NCBI GenBank assembly: GCA_003222055.1
Contig: QHUT01000062.1
Coordinates: 20,920-84,919 of the forward strand
Origin: Gemmatimonadota bacterium
GTDB taxonomy: Bacteria; Gemmatimonadota; Gemmatimonadetes; Gemmatimonadales; GWC2-71-9
Reading direction: 5' to 3'
Length of the DNA: 64,000 bases
Under the pieces are notes generated by a model, which did no database searches, was not told where the DNA came from, and saw nothing but the letters and a program-made list of their open reading frames with translations. The first letter of the stretch is position 1. Each line of letters opens with the position of its first letter. A program made the position numbers and the translations under genes. Positions 24,260 to 32,861 of this stretch are shown one piece after another.

Positions 24260-25617
24260 ATGGCCTCCACCAGTCTGCGGAACGTCGCCCCCCGTTCCTC
24301 GTAGTTCTTGAACATGTCGTAGCTCGAGCACGCGGGGGACAAGAGCACCGCGTCGCCCGCGCGCGCCACCCGGCCGGCCCGTGCCACGACGTCCTCGAAC
24401 GTCGTGCCCCGCTCGAGCGGCACCTGACCGGACAAGTCCCGCTCCACCAGCGGACCCGCCTCGCCGTAGGCGATCACCAGGCGGCACCGTTCCTTGAGCG
24501 GCGGCCCGAGCCGCGTGTACGGCTCGCCCTTGTGACGCCCGCCGAGCAGCAGCACGAACGGCCGGTCCATCGCCTCTACGGCGACGACGGTGGAGGCGAT
24601 GTTGGTGGCCTTCGAGTCGTTGATCCAGAGGACGCCGCCTACCTCGCGCACCGGCTCGAGCCGGTGCGGCAGCGCGCGGAACGAGCGCAGCCCCTCCCCG
24701 ATCACGCCCGGCGCCACGCCCGCCTCGTGGACGGCGAGCGCGGCGGCCAGCGCGTTTGCGACGTTGTGGTCGCCCAGCAATCCGAGGTCCGCGCGTGCCA
24801 GCAGCGCGGGTCCCTTGGCGCCGAGGCGCAGCCGTCGCTCCGCCCGGTCGTACCAGCCGTCGGCGGGGCGCTCGAGTGAGAACAGCAGGCGACGCCCCTT
24901 CGCGCCGGCCGCGAGCTCGAGCACGGCCGGGTCGTCGCCGTTCAACACCCACACGTTCGCGTCGCCGGCGTTACGAAACAGCTGTCGCTTGTCCGCGTAA
25001 TAGGCCTCGACCGCGGGATAGCGATCCAGGTGGTCGGGGGCGAGGTTCGTGAGGATGCCGATGTCGGGCGCGAAGTGGGGGCTGTCGTGCAGCTGGAAGG
25101 ACGAGATTTCGATCGCGAGCCACTGATACTGGTCGCCCTGTACGGCGATGTCGGCGAGCGGGCGGCCGATGTTCCCCGCCGCCTCGGCGTCCAGCCCCGC
25201 CGCGCGCAACAGATGGGCCGCCAGCGCGGTCGTCGTCGTCTTCCCGTTCGTTCCCGTGATCGCGATCGAGCGCGTCCCCGAGGCCGCGAGCGCGCGGAAG
25301 CCGAGGTCGATTTCGGAAAGCACGGGCACACCGGCGGCGCGGGCGGCGACCAGCGCGGCGGCTTCGGGCGGCACGCCCGGCGACACGATCACCGCCGCCG
25401 CGGTGCGGATGCGCGCCAAGTCGTGCCGCCCGACGTCGAGCGACACCCCGGACAGCGCGCCCAGGTCGGCGAGCGCGTCGCCGCCGTAGGGGTGATCGGA
25501 GGCGTCGCTCGCGTACACGCGGACGCCCGCGCGCGCCAGCAGCTTCGTCGCCGCCACCCCGCTCTTCCCCAAACCTACCACCGCGACGATGCCGTGCCGC
25601 CACGGCTCCGGAATCAT
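24256..25617 (-). CDS. murD: UDP-MurNAc-L-Ala D-glutamate ligase
   Basis: Adds D-Glu to UDP-MurNAc-L-Ala. The 453 residues include the N-terminal VVGLGKSGVAATKLLA, ATP loop TGTNGKTTTTAL, AIEISSFQLHDSP, the LAPDHLDRYP motif and C-terminal INDSKATN and LSPACSSYDMFKNYEERG. The start is the ATG at 25617, overlapping the mraY TGA (ATGA). A longer open frame upstream is a shadow of mraY. Confidence 0.97.
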   Translation of the reverse strand: MIPEPWRHGIVAVVGLGKSGVAATKLLARAGVRVYASDASDHPYGGDALADLGALSGVSLDVGRHDLARIRTAAAVIVSPGVPPEAAALVAARAAGVPVLSEIDLGFRALAASGTRSIAITGTNGKTTTTALAAHLLRAAGLDAEAAGNIGRPLADIAVQGDQYQWLAIEISSFQLHDSPHFAPDIGILTNLAPDHLDRYPAVEAYYADKRQLFRNAGDANVWVLNGDDPAVLELAAGAKGRRLLFSLERPADGWYDRAERRLRLGAKGPALLARADLGLLGDHNVANALAAALAVHEAGVAPGVIGEGLRSFRALPHRLEPVREVGGVLWINDSKATNIASTVVAVEAMDRPFVLLLGGRHKGEPYTRLGPPLKERCRLVIAYGEAGPLVERDLSGQVPLERGTTFEDVVARAGRVARAGDAVLLSPACSSYDMFKNYEERGATFRRLVEAM

Positions 25618-26735
25618 CTCACCTTCAGCGTCGCGAGGGCGATCGCCGCGCACATGACCCCCAAGATGTAGAACCGCATCACGACCTGTGGCTCCGCCCA
25701 CCCGAGCTTCTCGAAGTGGTGATGCAGCGGCGCCATGCGGAACACGCGATGCGCATCCGCGTATTCCTTGCCGCGGCGCCATTTGTTCCAGCGGTACACC
25801 CCGGTCTGTAGCAGCACCGACACCGCCTCCGCCACGAACACCGCGCCCGCGATCAGCAGGAGAAACTCCGCCTTGAGCATGATCGCGACGGTGCCGAGCG
25901 CCCCGCCGATCGCGAGCGCGCCGGTATCGCCCATGAACACCTGCGCCGGATGCGCGTTGAACCACAGGAAGCCCAGCGCCGCGCCGGCCAGCGCGCCGCA
26001 GAAGATCGTCAGCTCCTGGGCTCCGGGCAGGTAGTAGACGAGCAGGTAGCGCGCCCAGTCGATGCGACCAAACACGTACGCGAACACCGCAAACGTACCG
26101 GCGAGGATGGCGGTGAGACCGGCGGCGAGGCCGTCCAGGCCGTCGCTGAGGTTCACCGCGTTCGAGGTACCGGTCACGACGAATGTGACGAACAGCACGT
26201 ACAGCGGCGGGGGTAAGACCAGCAGGATGTACTTGAACACCGGGAGCTGGGTGGACGCAGCCGGCAGGTCCGGGGCCATCGGCCAGCGAATGAGCACGAT
26301 GCCGAGCGCCACGCCGAAGGTGACCTGGCCGACGAGCTTCCAGCGCGCCACCAGGCCCTGGGACTTGCCACGCACGATCTTCAGGTAGTCATCGAGGAAC
26401 CCGATCGCCCCCGCCCACAGCATGGCCACCACCGCTACCACGACGTAGCGACTGTCGAGCCGCGCCCAGAGGAGCGTCGGCACGACGGTCGCGAGAATGA
26501 TGATCAACCCACCCATGGTGGGCGTGCCGCGCTTGCCGTGGTGACTCGCCGGACCTTCGGCGCGGATCACCTGCCCCACGTTGCGCTCGCGCAGGCGCCG
26601 GATGATGGCCGGGCCCGCGAGGAACGCGAGCAGCAGGGCGGTGACCACGGCGCCCGCCGCGCGAAACGTGAGGTAGCTGAACAGATTGAACAGGATGTGC
26701 TGCTTCGCGAGCGGCGCGAGCAAATGATAGAGCAC
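25614..26735 (-). CDS. mraY: Phospho-MurNAc-pentapeptide transferase MraY
   Basis: Integral membrane enzyme that makes lipid I on undecaprenyl phosphate. The 373 residues show about ten membrane segments, GTPTMGGL, the catalytic DDYLKI, NLSDGLDGLAAG and the HHHFEKLGW motif near the C-terminus. It starts with GTG at 26735, 21 bases after the murF stop, with GAGGGAT upstream. Confidence 0.97.
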   Translation of the reverse strand: MLYHLLAPLAKQHILFNLFSYLTFRAAGAVVTALLLAFLAGPAIIRRLRERNVGQVIRAEGPASHHGKRGTPTMGGLIIILATVVPTLLWARLDSRYVVVAVVAMLWAGAIGFLDDYLKIVRGKSQGLVARWKLVGQVTFGVALGIVLIRWPMAPDLPAASTQLPVFKYILLVLPPPLYVLFVTFVVTGTSNAVNLSDGLDGLAAGLTAILAGTFAVFAYVFGRIDWARYLLVYYLPGAQELTIFCGALAGAALGFLWFNAHPAQVFMGDTGALAIGGALGTVAIMLKAEFLLLIAGAVFVAEAVSVLLQTGVYRWNKWRRGKEYADAHRVFRMAPLHHHFEKLGWAEPQVVMRFYILGVMCAAIALATLKVR

Positions 26736-26756
26736 GTCCGATCCCTCGCCCCTTCG

Positions 26757-28100
26757 TCAGTTCAGGTGCGGCAACACCCGCTCGAGCGCCACCCCACGCG
26801 ACGCCTTGAGCAGAACGATTTCATTGCCCGTCAACGCCGCCTTGAGGCGCGGACCCAGCGCCCCGGCGTCCGGCGCCATGAGCAGCCGCCGGCCGAGTGC
26901 CGTGCGATAGGGCTCGAACGCCGGCACGAACTCTCCCACGGCGACGACCAGCGCGGGGTCCAGCGCCGCAATCTCGGCCGCCGCGAGCGCATGCAATCTG
27001 GCACTCTCGGGCCCGAGCTCCAACATCGAGCCGACCACCACGGCGAGCGGCCGGCGTCGCCGCTCGGCGAGCCACTGGGCCAGCTTCAGCGCCCAGCGGA
27101 GCGAGGTCGGATTCGCGTTGTAGGTGTCGTCGATGACCGTCAAGTCGCCCAATTCGAGCATCGCACCCCGCCCGCCGGGCAGCCGCACGCCTGCGAGCGC
27201 CGCTATCGCCCGCGCCGGATCGGCCCCCACTTCGCGTCCCACCGCGAGCGCGAGCATCGCGTTTTCGATCTGGTGGAATCCCACCACGGGCAGGGTGACG
27301 GTGTGGCGCCGCCACGTCAGCCGCGGGTGGCCGCCGTCGTCGAGCTCCGCCGCGTCGGGCCGCACGTCCGCATCCCGCCCCGTCCCGGCAACCACCGTGC
27401 GCGCCCGGCGTCGGGCTTCCACGGCGAGCTCCGGTGGGTCCGTGCCGACCACCGCCACGGGCGCGCCGTCCACCAGCGCGAGCTTCTCCTGCATCACGCC
27501 GGCGAGCGAGCCGAAGCCTGCCACGTGCGCGTAGCCCACGTTCGAGATTACTGCAATCGTCGGCTCGATGACCGAGCGCAGCCGCGGGATCTCCCCAGGG
27601 ACGCTGGCCCCCGCTTCGATCACCAGCGCCTCGGCGTCCGCGGGTGCCGCGAGGATCGTCAGCGGCACGCCCACCAGGTTGTTCAGGTTGCCGCCGGTCG
27701 CGTGCACGCGGTACTTGGTGGCGAGCACGGCGCGGATCATCTCTTTAGTGCTCGTCTTCCCGCTCGACCCCGTGACGCCGACGACAGGGCTGCCCGGCGG
27801 GAATAGCCGGCGGCGCGCCCGCGCCAGCAATCCGAGCGCGACGAGCGTGTCGGCGACCTCGAAGAGCGGCAGCCCGTCCACCGGCGGCGTGCCCTGCCGC
27901 ACCACCGCCGCGGCGGCTCCCTGGGCTCGCGCCTGACCGAGAAACGCGTGGGCGTCGAACCGATCGCCCGTGAGCGCGACGAACAGGGCGCCGGGCGTCA
28001 GGTGCCGGGTGTCGGTGCTCACGCCGGTAAAGCGCAGGCCCCGCGGTCCCGGCACACCTAGGGCGCTGGCCACCCGCGCGGAGTCCCAGGCGGTCACCAC
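26757..28100 (-). CDS. murF: UDP-MurNAc-tripeptide D-Ala-D-Ala ligase
   Basis: Adds D-Ala-D-Ala to complete the pentapeptide. The 447-residue Mur ligase has FTGVSTDTRHLTPGALF at the N-terminus, ATP loop GVTGSSGKTSTKE, the NLNNLVGVPL motif, SNVGYAHV and DDTYNANPTS. Two consecutive GTG codons at 28100 and 28097 are the start candidates. They lie in GGGGTGGGGTGGTG, the same border sequence that carries the murG start, next to a 7-base repeat element. Confidence 0.95.
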   Translation of the reverse strand: MVTAWDSARVASALGVPGPRGLRFTGVSTDTRHLTPGALFVALTGDRFDAHAFLGQARAQGAAAAVVRQGTPPVDGLPLFEVADTLVALGLLARARRRLFPPGSPVVGVTGSSGKTSTKEMIRAVLATKYRVHATGGNLNNLVGVPLTILAAPADAEALVIEAGASVPGEIPRLRSVIEPTIAVISNVGYAHVAGFGSLAGVMQEKLALVDGAPVAVVGTDPPELAVEARRRARTVVAGTGRDADVRPDAAELDDGGHPRLTWRRHTVTLPVVGFHQIENAMLALAVGREVGADPARAIAALAGVRLPGGRGAMLELGDLTVIDDTYNANPTSLRWALKLAQWLAERRRRPLAVVVGSMLELGPESARLHALAAAEIAALDPALVVAVGEFVPAFEPYRTALGRRLLMAPDAGALGPRLKAALTGNEIVLLKASRGVALERVLPHLN

Positions 28101-28109
28101 CCCACCCCA

Positions 28110-28207
28110 AATGCGGATTGCGGATTGCGGATTGCGGATTGGTAGTGGGAGTGTCGTTCGGCGAGCGACCCTTCACTGCCATTCCGCAATCCGCAATCCA
28201 CAATCCC
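28110..28207. repeat. Inverted 7-base repeat element between murE and murF
   Basis: The left arm is AATGCGG, ATTGCGG, ATTGCGG, ATTGCGG (28110-28137), then about 42 bases of spacer, then the right arm CATTCCG, CAATCCG, CAATCCA, CAATCCC (28180-28207). It fills the whole 115-base gap. Architecture, length, orientation relative to the following gene and left border (CCACCCCACCCC then AAATGCGG) match the element before murG, although the repeat unit differs. Confidence 0.9.
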
Positions 28208-28215
28208 CAATCGTT

Positions 28216-29670
28216 TCACGAGGCCCCCAGTTCTTTGACGATCACCCGCTCATCGAACGGAAGCTTTTCGGTGCCGATGACCTGATACGTCTCGTGCCCC
28301 TTGCCGGCGAGCAGCAACGTATCTCCCGGCCGCGCCAGCTCGAGACCGAGCGCGATCGCCCGGCGGCGATCGACCTCGCGGTGGTGGGGCCTCGCTCCCA
28401 TGCCGGCCTCGACGGCGTCGAGGATCTTCTCCGGGTCCTCGGTCCGCGGGTTGTCGGAGGTGGCGATGGCGATGTCGGCGAGGCGCGCGCACACCTCGCC
28501 CATCGGCGCGCGCTTGCCGGGGTCGCGGTCCCCGCCGGCACCGAACACGACGATGAGCCGACCGGCGGAGAGCGGCCGCAGCGTCTCGAGCGCCCGCTCG
28601 AGGGCGTCGGGGGTGTGCGCGTAGTCGCGCAGCACCGTGCACGGCCGCTCCGCGATCCGCTCCATCCGTCCCGGGATCTGGGGCGCGGCCGTAAGCCGCT
28701 CGGCCACGGTCTCGACCGGGACGCCTAGGCCCCAAGCGCAGGCCGCCACGCCGAGCGCGTTCGCCACGTTGAAGCGGCCGAGCAACGGTAGCCGGACCGC
28801 GGCCCTCCCCGTTGGCGTGGCGAGCTCGAAATGCGCGCCCTGGGCGTCGAGGGTCACGCCGCGCGCCGTCACTTCGCCGCCGCGCTCCCCGAAGGTGACG
28901 CGGCGGTGCTCGCGGCGCAGCCGGCCCCACGCCGGATCGTCGGCGTTCACCACCTCGAGCCCGTCTGCAGCGAGGTGCTGCAGCAGCTTCGCCTTGGCGC
29001 GGAAGTAGGCGTCCAGGGTCTTGTGGTAATCGAGGTGATCGCGCGTGAGATTGGTGAACAGAGCAGCCCGGAACGCGAGCCCGTCCACGCGCCCCTGGTC
29101 GAGGCTGTGCGACGACACTTCCATTGCGGCGCCGCGCGCCCCGCGCTGCACCAGCGCCGCCAGCGTGGCCTGCAGATCGATCGGGCCGGGCGTCGTGAGG
29201 TTCCCCGCCTCGCTCGGCACGGGCGCGCCGTCGGGATCGAACGCTCCCAGCGTGCCGATCGATCCCATCGGCTCCAGGGCGGACAGCACGTGGCGCAGCA
29301 GCATGACCGACGTCGTCTTGCCGTTGGTCCCCGTGACCCCGACCAGGTCGAGCCGCGCAGCCGGCCGCCCGTACCACGTTTCGGCCGCGAGCGCGGCCGC
29401 CCGGCGCCCGTCACGCACCAGGATCTGCAGCAGGTCGACGGGCTGCTCGCGCTCCACCAGCGCCGCGGCGGCGCCGCGCGCGCGCGCGTCGGCGACGAAC
29501 CCGTGCCCATCCTGGACCGACCCCGTCACCGCGCAGTACAGCACGCCCGCCGTAACTTTGCGACTGTCGGCGGTGAGCCCGGTGATCTCGGGCCAGGTGT
29601 GCAGGTCCGGCGTCTCGACGAGCACGGACCCTCGCTCGAGCGCGGCGACGATCTCGGCGAGCCGGCTCAT
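28216..29670 (-). CDS. murE: UDP-MurNAc-dipeptide diaminopimelate ligase
   Basis: Adds the third residue of the stem peptide. The 484-residue Mur ligase shows LTADSRKVTAGVLYCAV, ATP loop GVTGTNGKTT, EVSSHSLDQGRVDGL, LTRDHLDYH and DYAHTPDAL. The specificity loop SDNPRTEDP has the DNPR motif of meso-diaminopimelate enzymes, so the cell wall should be of the meso-DAP type. The ATG at 29670 overlaps the ftsI stop (ATGA). An open frame continues upstream in the same phase into the N-terminal part of ftsI, but this is an effect of the ftsI frameshift, not a real fusion. Confidence 0.96.
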   Translation of the reverse strand: MSRLAEIVAALERGSVLVETPDLHTWPEITGLTADSRKVTAGVLYCAVTGSVQDGHGFVADARARGAAAALVEREQPVDLLQILVRDGRRAAALAAETWYGRPAARLDLVGVTGTNGKTTSVMLLRHVLSALEPMGSIGTLGAFDPDGAPVPSEAGNLTTPGPIDLQATLAALVQRGARGAAMEVSSHSLDQGRVDGLAFRAALFTNLTRDHLDYHKTLDAYFRAKAKLLQHLAADGLEVVNADDPAWGRLRREHRRVTFGERGGEVTARGVTLDAQGAHFELATPTGRAAVRLPLLGRFNVANALGVAACAWGLGVPVETVAERLTAAPQIPGRMERIAERPCTVLRDYAHTPDALERALETLRPLSAGRLIVVFGAGGDRDPGKRAPMGEVCARLADIAIATSDNPRTEDPEKILDAVEAGMGARPHHREVDRRRAIALGLELARPGDTLLLAGKGHETYQVIGTEKLPFDERVIVKELGAS

Positions 29671-31467
29671 CGCCGGTGCGGGCGGCGCGGCGCCGCGCGC
29701 GGGTGGGCACGCGCCGGTTCGGCGAACAGCGTGACCGTGGACCCTACCGAGGCGCTGTCGCCGGCTGCCGGCCAGGTGTGCTCGGCCGCGCCCCAGCCCT
29801 TGAGTGTGACCCGGAAGCCGCGGCGATGCAGCGTACGTACGGCCTCCCGCATGCCCAGCCCCGTCACATCGGGGACGGCGCCGCGCGGCCCGGGCGCGGC
29901 GCTGTCGGGTTGATACGGCCAGGGGACCACGTAGGGCACGATGCCGCCGTCGTCTTCCAGCGGTGCCGCCGCGGCGCGCGGCGCCGCGATCGAGAGCCGC
30001 GTGCGGTCGAGCGCCACGGTGCGGGCCGCGAGCGCCTGCTCGAGCATCGAGCGTGTGACCGGCGCCGCCGTCTGGGCGGCGAAGTAGCTCCCCTTGTGCG
30101 GGTGGTCGATCTTGACGACGAGCACGAGCTGCGGCTTGTCGGCGGGGAACAGCGCCGCGAACGACGCCGTGTAGTCGCCGGGCGCGTAGCGGCCGTTCAC
30201 CACCCGGCGCGCCGTGCCGGTCTTGGCGGCCACGGGAAAGGTCGCGAGCGCGCCTTCCGTGCCGGTGCCGCTCTCCACCACGCCGCGTAGCAACTCGCGC
30301 AGCGTCGCCGCCACCGCGGGCGACACCGCCCGCCGCACGGGCTCGGGCTGGTGGCGGTACAACACGCCGCCCGCGGTCCGCACCTCGCGGATGAGCGTCG
30401 GGGCGAGCAGCACCCCGTCGTCGGCGAGCGCGCCGTACGCCGCGGCCACCTGGATCGGCGTGACCGACAGCTCGTAGCCCATCGCGAGGCTCGCCGCGCT
30501 GGGCCGGGTCCACTCGGATGGCACGCGCAGGCGCCCCGGGGCCTCGGCTGGAAACTCGATCCCCGTGTTCGTCCCAAAGCCGAAGGCGCGGAGCGTGAGG
30601 TACTGCTCCGCGGGCGCGAGTCGCGTCACGAACTTCGCCATCGCGATGTTGCTCGAGACGCGGATCGCGTCGGCGAGCGTCAGGGTGGGCTGCGGATCCT
30701 CGTCGGTGATCGGCCGAGGGCGACCGGGCATGCGCCAACGGCCCCCCTCGCCCGAGACGCGATCGGTGGGGGCCACCCGACCGCCGCACCGCGTCGTCCA
30801 GCGCCCGCTGCCCGATCTCTTGGAGGTCCGCGTCGAGCGTGAGCACGACGTCGAGCCCAGGCACCGGCGCCGCGATCACCCGCGCCGGCGACTCGTATTC
30901 ACGGCCCTCGCGGTCCTTCAGGACCACCGCCGCTCCCGCCCGGCCGGCGAGCAGCGTGTCGAGCGTCTTCTCGAGCCCCGACGCGCCGTGCCCGTCGTCG
31001 CCCAGCCGCCCGATGGTGGCGTGGGCGAGGGCGGGGGCGGGATAGAACCGGTTGAGCACCGCTTCGAGGTGCACGCCGCGGATGCTCCGCAGCGACTGCA
31101 CCTCGAGCCCGCTGTACGGCCCCGCGAAGTACGCGTAGCGCTTGCGCAGCGCCTGCTGCCACGCGCGCGCCGTGAGGCCGAGCCGGCGCGCGATGAGCGC
31201 GCCGTCGGCGGCGGGATCGCGCAGCTCATTCGGCGCGATGCCGACGTGATAGGTCTCCTGGCTGAGGCCGAGCGGCGTGCCGTGGCGATCGAGCAGCGCG
31301 CCACGCCGCGCCGCCAGGACGATGCGCTCGGTGCGCTTCGCCTGCGCCTCCTCCGCCCAGCGACGACCCTGCCCGATCTGCACCTGGGCGGCGCGTCCGG
31401 CCAGGAGTGCCAGCCCGACAAAGATGCCGACTTCCACCACTTGGAGCCGTACGGCGGGCTTCGCCAC
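29667..31467 (-). pseudogene. ftsI: Septal transpeptidase FtsI (PBP), frameshifted and missing the SxxK segment
   Basis: The N-terminal part starts at a GTG at 31467 (overlapping the ftsL TAG) with MAKPAVRLQVVEVGIF as membrane anchor, then the PBP dimerisation domain and the linker LDADLQEIGQRALDDAVRRSG, ending near 30778. The C-terminal part lies in another frame from about 30776: APTDRVSGEGGRWRM, the SSN motif in RVSSNIAMAKF, the KTG motif AAKTGTARR and one PASTA domain (about the last 60 residues). Between RRSG and the next recognisable residues, family members have roughly 55-60 residues carrying the catalytic serine (xGSTxK); here these are absent and the phase changes. As read, the gene cannot make an active transpeptidase. 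A deletion or an assembly error are both possible. Confidence 0.85.
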
Positions 31468-31751
31468 TAGTGCGACCCACCCGGTGCGGGAAGGAGAATG
31501 ATCTCGCTGTCGCTCGGGAGATGGAGTCCCAGGCGCTGCTGGGCGCGCGGCACCAGCACGCTGCGGCCCTGCGCGGCGCGGATGCGGCGCTCCAGGTCGG
31601 CGCGGTGCGCCTCGAGGTTGGCGCGCCGGGCGCGCAGCTCGGCGAGCTCGCGCGCGGCGCGGATGGCGGCCGTTTGTCGCGCGTACACGACCCAGGTGGT
31701 CGCGAGAAACGCCACGAGCCACGCGGCCACCCAATGACGGCCCTTAGCCAT
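31467..31751 (-). CDS. ftsL: Cell division protein FtsL
   Basis: Small bitopic divisome protein, 94 residues. MAKGRHW is followed by one membrane helix (WVAAWLVAFLATTWVVYA, about 7-24) and a periplasmic coiled coil rich in Arg, Ala and Leu heptads (about 28-75). The assignment rests mainly on size, topology and position between rsmH and ftsI. The ATG at 31751 overlaps the rsmH stop by 8 bases; longer starts run into rsmH. Confidence 0.85.
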   Translation of the reverse strand: MAKGRHWVAAWLVAFLATTWVVYARQTAAIRAARELAELRARRANLEAHRADLERRIRAAQGRSVLVPRAQQRLGLHLPSDSEIILLPAPGGSH

Positions 31752-32655
31752 CGTCGGCCACCTCGAACGCCCGCAGCCGCGCCGAGCGGGCGCGGGGATT
31801 GTCGGCCAGCTCCGCTGTCGCGGGAGCGATCGGCTTGCGCGTGAGCACACGACCCAGCGGGCGCCCGCGGCAGGTGCACACGGGCTGGCGCGGCGGGCAG
31901 ACGCACGCCTTGCTCCAGTCGCGAAACGCGTGCTTGACGATGCGGTCCTCGCCCGAGTGATAGGTGATCACAGCCAGCCGGCCGGCGGCGACGAGCGCGG
32001 CCCGCAGCGCGGGCAGCGCCAGGTCGAGCTGCTCGAGCTCCTGGTTCACCACGATGCGCAGCGCCTGGAACAGGCGCGCGAAGTCGGAGGGCCCCGAGCG
32101 GGGACCGAGCGCTTCGCGAATCGCTCCGACGAGATCGTCGCTGGTCGCGAACGGCGCGGTGGCGCGCCGCTTCACGACCACGCGGCCGAGGCGCCGCGCG
32201 TGCCGCTCGTCCGCCAGACCCGCGAACGCGTCCGCCAGGCGCTGCGCCGGCCAGGTGTTGAGCACGTCCGCCGCCGTCACGCCCAGCCCAGCGGCCATCC
32301 GCATGTCGAGGCGTGCGCCCGGCCGAAAGGTAAACCCGCGCGCGTCGTCATCGAGCTGGTGGGACGACACGCCCAGGTCCAGCAGGATGCGGTCCGGCCG
32401 GAAGCTCTGGATGGTGCCGAGCACCTTGGCCGAGCCGAACGGGCCGGTGGAGTAGCGGATCCCGTCCTCGCCGAGTCGGGCGCGCGCCGTTGCGATCGCC
32501 TCGGGGTCGCGATCCACCGCCAGCACCTCGGCGCCGGCGGCGCGCAGCAGGGCCGCATGCCCACCCCCACCCACGGTGGCGTCGACGGCGCGATGGCTGC
32601 CGTCGGCCCAGGCACGCACGGCGTCCGCGAGGACGGGGACATGGTAGGTGGCCGT
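31744..32655 (-). CDS. rsmH: 16S rRNA m4C1402 methyltransferase RsmH
   Basis: SAM-dependent methyltransferase of 16S rRNA, first gene of the cell-wall cluster. Recognisable parts are YHVPVLADAV at the N-terminus, the SAM loop DATVGGGGHAALL, LDLGVSSHQLDDDARGF, FQALRIVVNQEL, ITYHSGEDRIVKHAF and a Cys-rich loop near the C-terminus. The start is anomalous: no ATG, GTG or TTG lies in frame just before YHVPVL. An ACG at 32655 with GGGAG four bases upstream is the best-placed codon; the next in-frame start below is GTG at 32619, which would lose conserved residues, and the next above lies inside tRNA-Asp. It may be a non-AUG start or a single-base error. Confidence 0.85.
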   Translation of the reverse strand, partial: TATYHVPVLADAVRAWADGSHRAVDATVGGGGHAALLRAAGAEVLAVDRDPEAIATARARLGEDGIRYSTGPFGSAKVLGTIQSFRPDRILLDLGVSSHQLDDDARGFTFRPGARLDMRMAAGLGVTAADVLNTWPAQRLADAFAGLADERHARRLGRVVVKRRATAPFATSDDLVGAIREALGPRSGPSDFARLFQALRIVVNQELEQLDLALPALRAALVAAGRLAVITYHSGEDRIVKHAFRDWSKACVCPPRQPVCTCRGRPLGRVLTRKPIAPATAELADNPRARSARLRAFEVADDG

Positions 32656-32670
32656 GGCTCTCCCTTCACC

Positions 32671-32706
32671 GAAAACGAAAGCCCCGCCTGCCGTGGCAGA
32701 CGGGGC
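32671..32706 (-). terminator. Intrinsic terminator between tRNA-Asp and rsmH
   Basis: On the minus strand a 12-base stem (GCCCCGTCTGCC with GGCAGGCGGGGC, one mismatch, 2-base loop; 32706-32681) is followed by TTTCGTTTTC. It would end the tRNA-Asp transcript, yet it lies only 16 bases before the apparent rsmH start. Confidence 0.75.
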
Positions 32707-32737
32707 CGGTTGCGTCGTCCCGCGAGGCGGGTTCAGG

Positions 32738-32811
32738 CGGGGCTGACGGGGCTCGAACCCGCGACCTCCGGTGTGACAGACCGGCACTCTAACCAGCTGA
32801 GCTACAGCCCC
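32738..32811 (-). tRNA. tRNA-Asp (GTC)
   Basis: A 74-base cloverleaf on the minus strand: acceptor GGGGCTG pairs with CAGCCCC, D arm GCTCAGCTGGTTAGAGT, anticodon stem CCGGT/ACCGG with loop CTGTCAC (anticodon GTC), T arm GGTTCGAACC. The discriminator is G, as expected for tRNA-Asp. CCA is not encoded. A terminator follows 32 bases downstream. Confidence 0.95.
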
Positions 32812-32828
32812 CTGCGACGGAGGGTGGC

Positions 32829-32857
32829 AATATAGGCCCGCGCCGAAGTCAATTCAA
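32829..32857 (-). promoter_or_regulatory. Promoter of tRNA-Asp
   Basis: On the minus strand TTGAAT (32857-32852), a 17-base spacer and TATATT (32834-32829) place transcription start about 10 bases before the tRNA. It lies in the 50-base gap behind the TPR gene. Confidence 0.6.
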
Positions 32858-32861
32858 TGCC

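Noticed and set aside
23040..28207. Short repeats as a CRISPR array
   Set aside because: Units are only 7 bases with no unique spacers between units, and no cas genes are present.
28216..31734. One long open frame that looks like a PBP-MurE fusion protein
   Set aside because: The middle part is out of frame with PBP motifs; the MurE part has its own ATG at 29670, and the PBP catalytic half is read in another frame. The continuity is caused by the ftsI frameshift.
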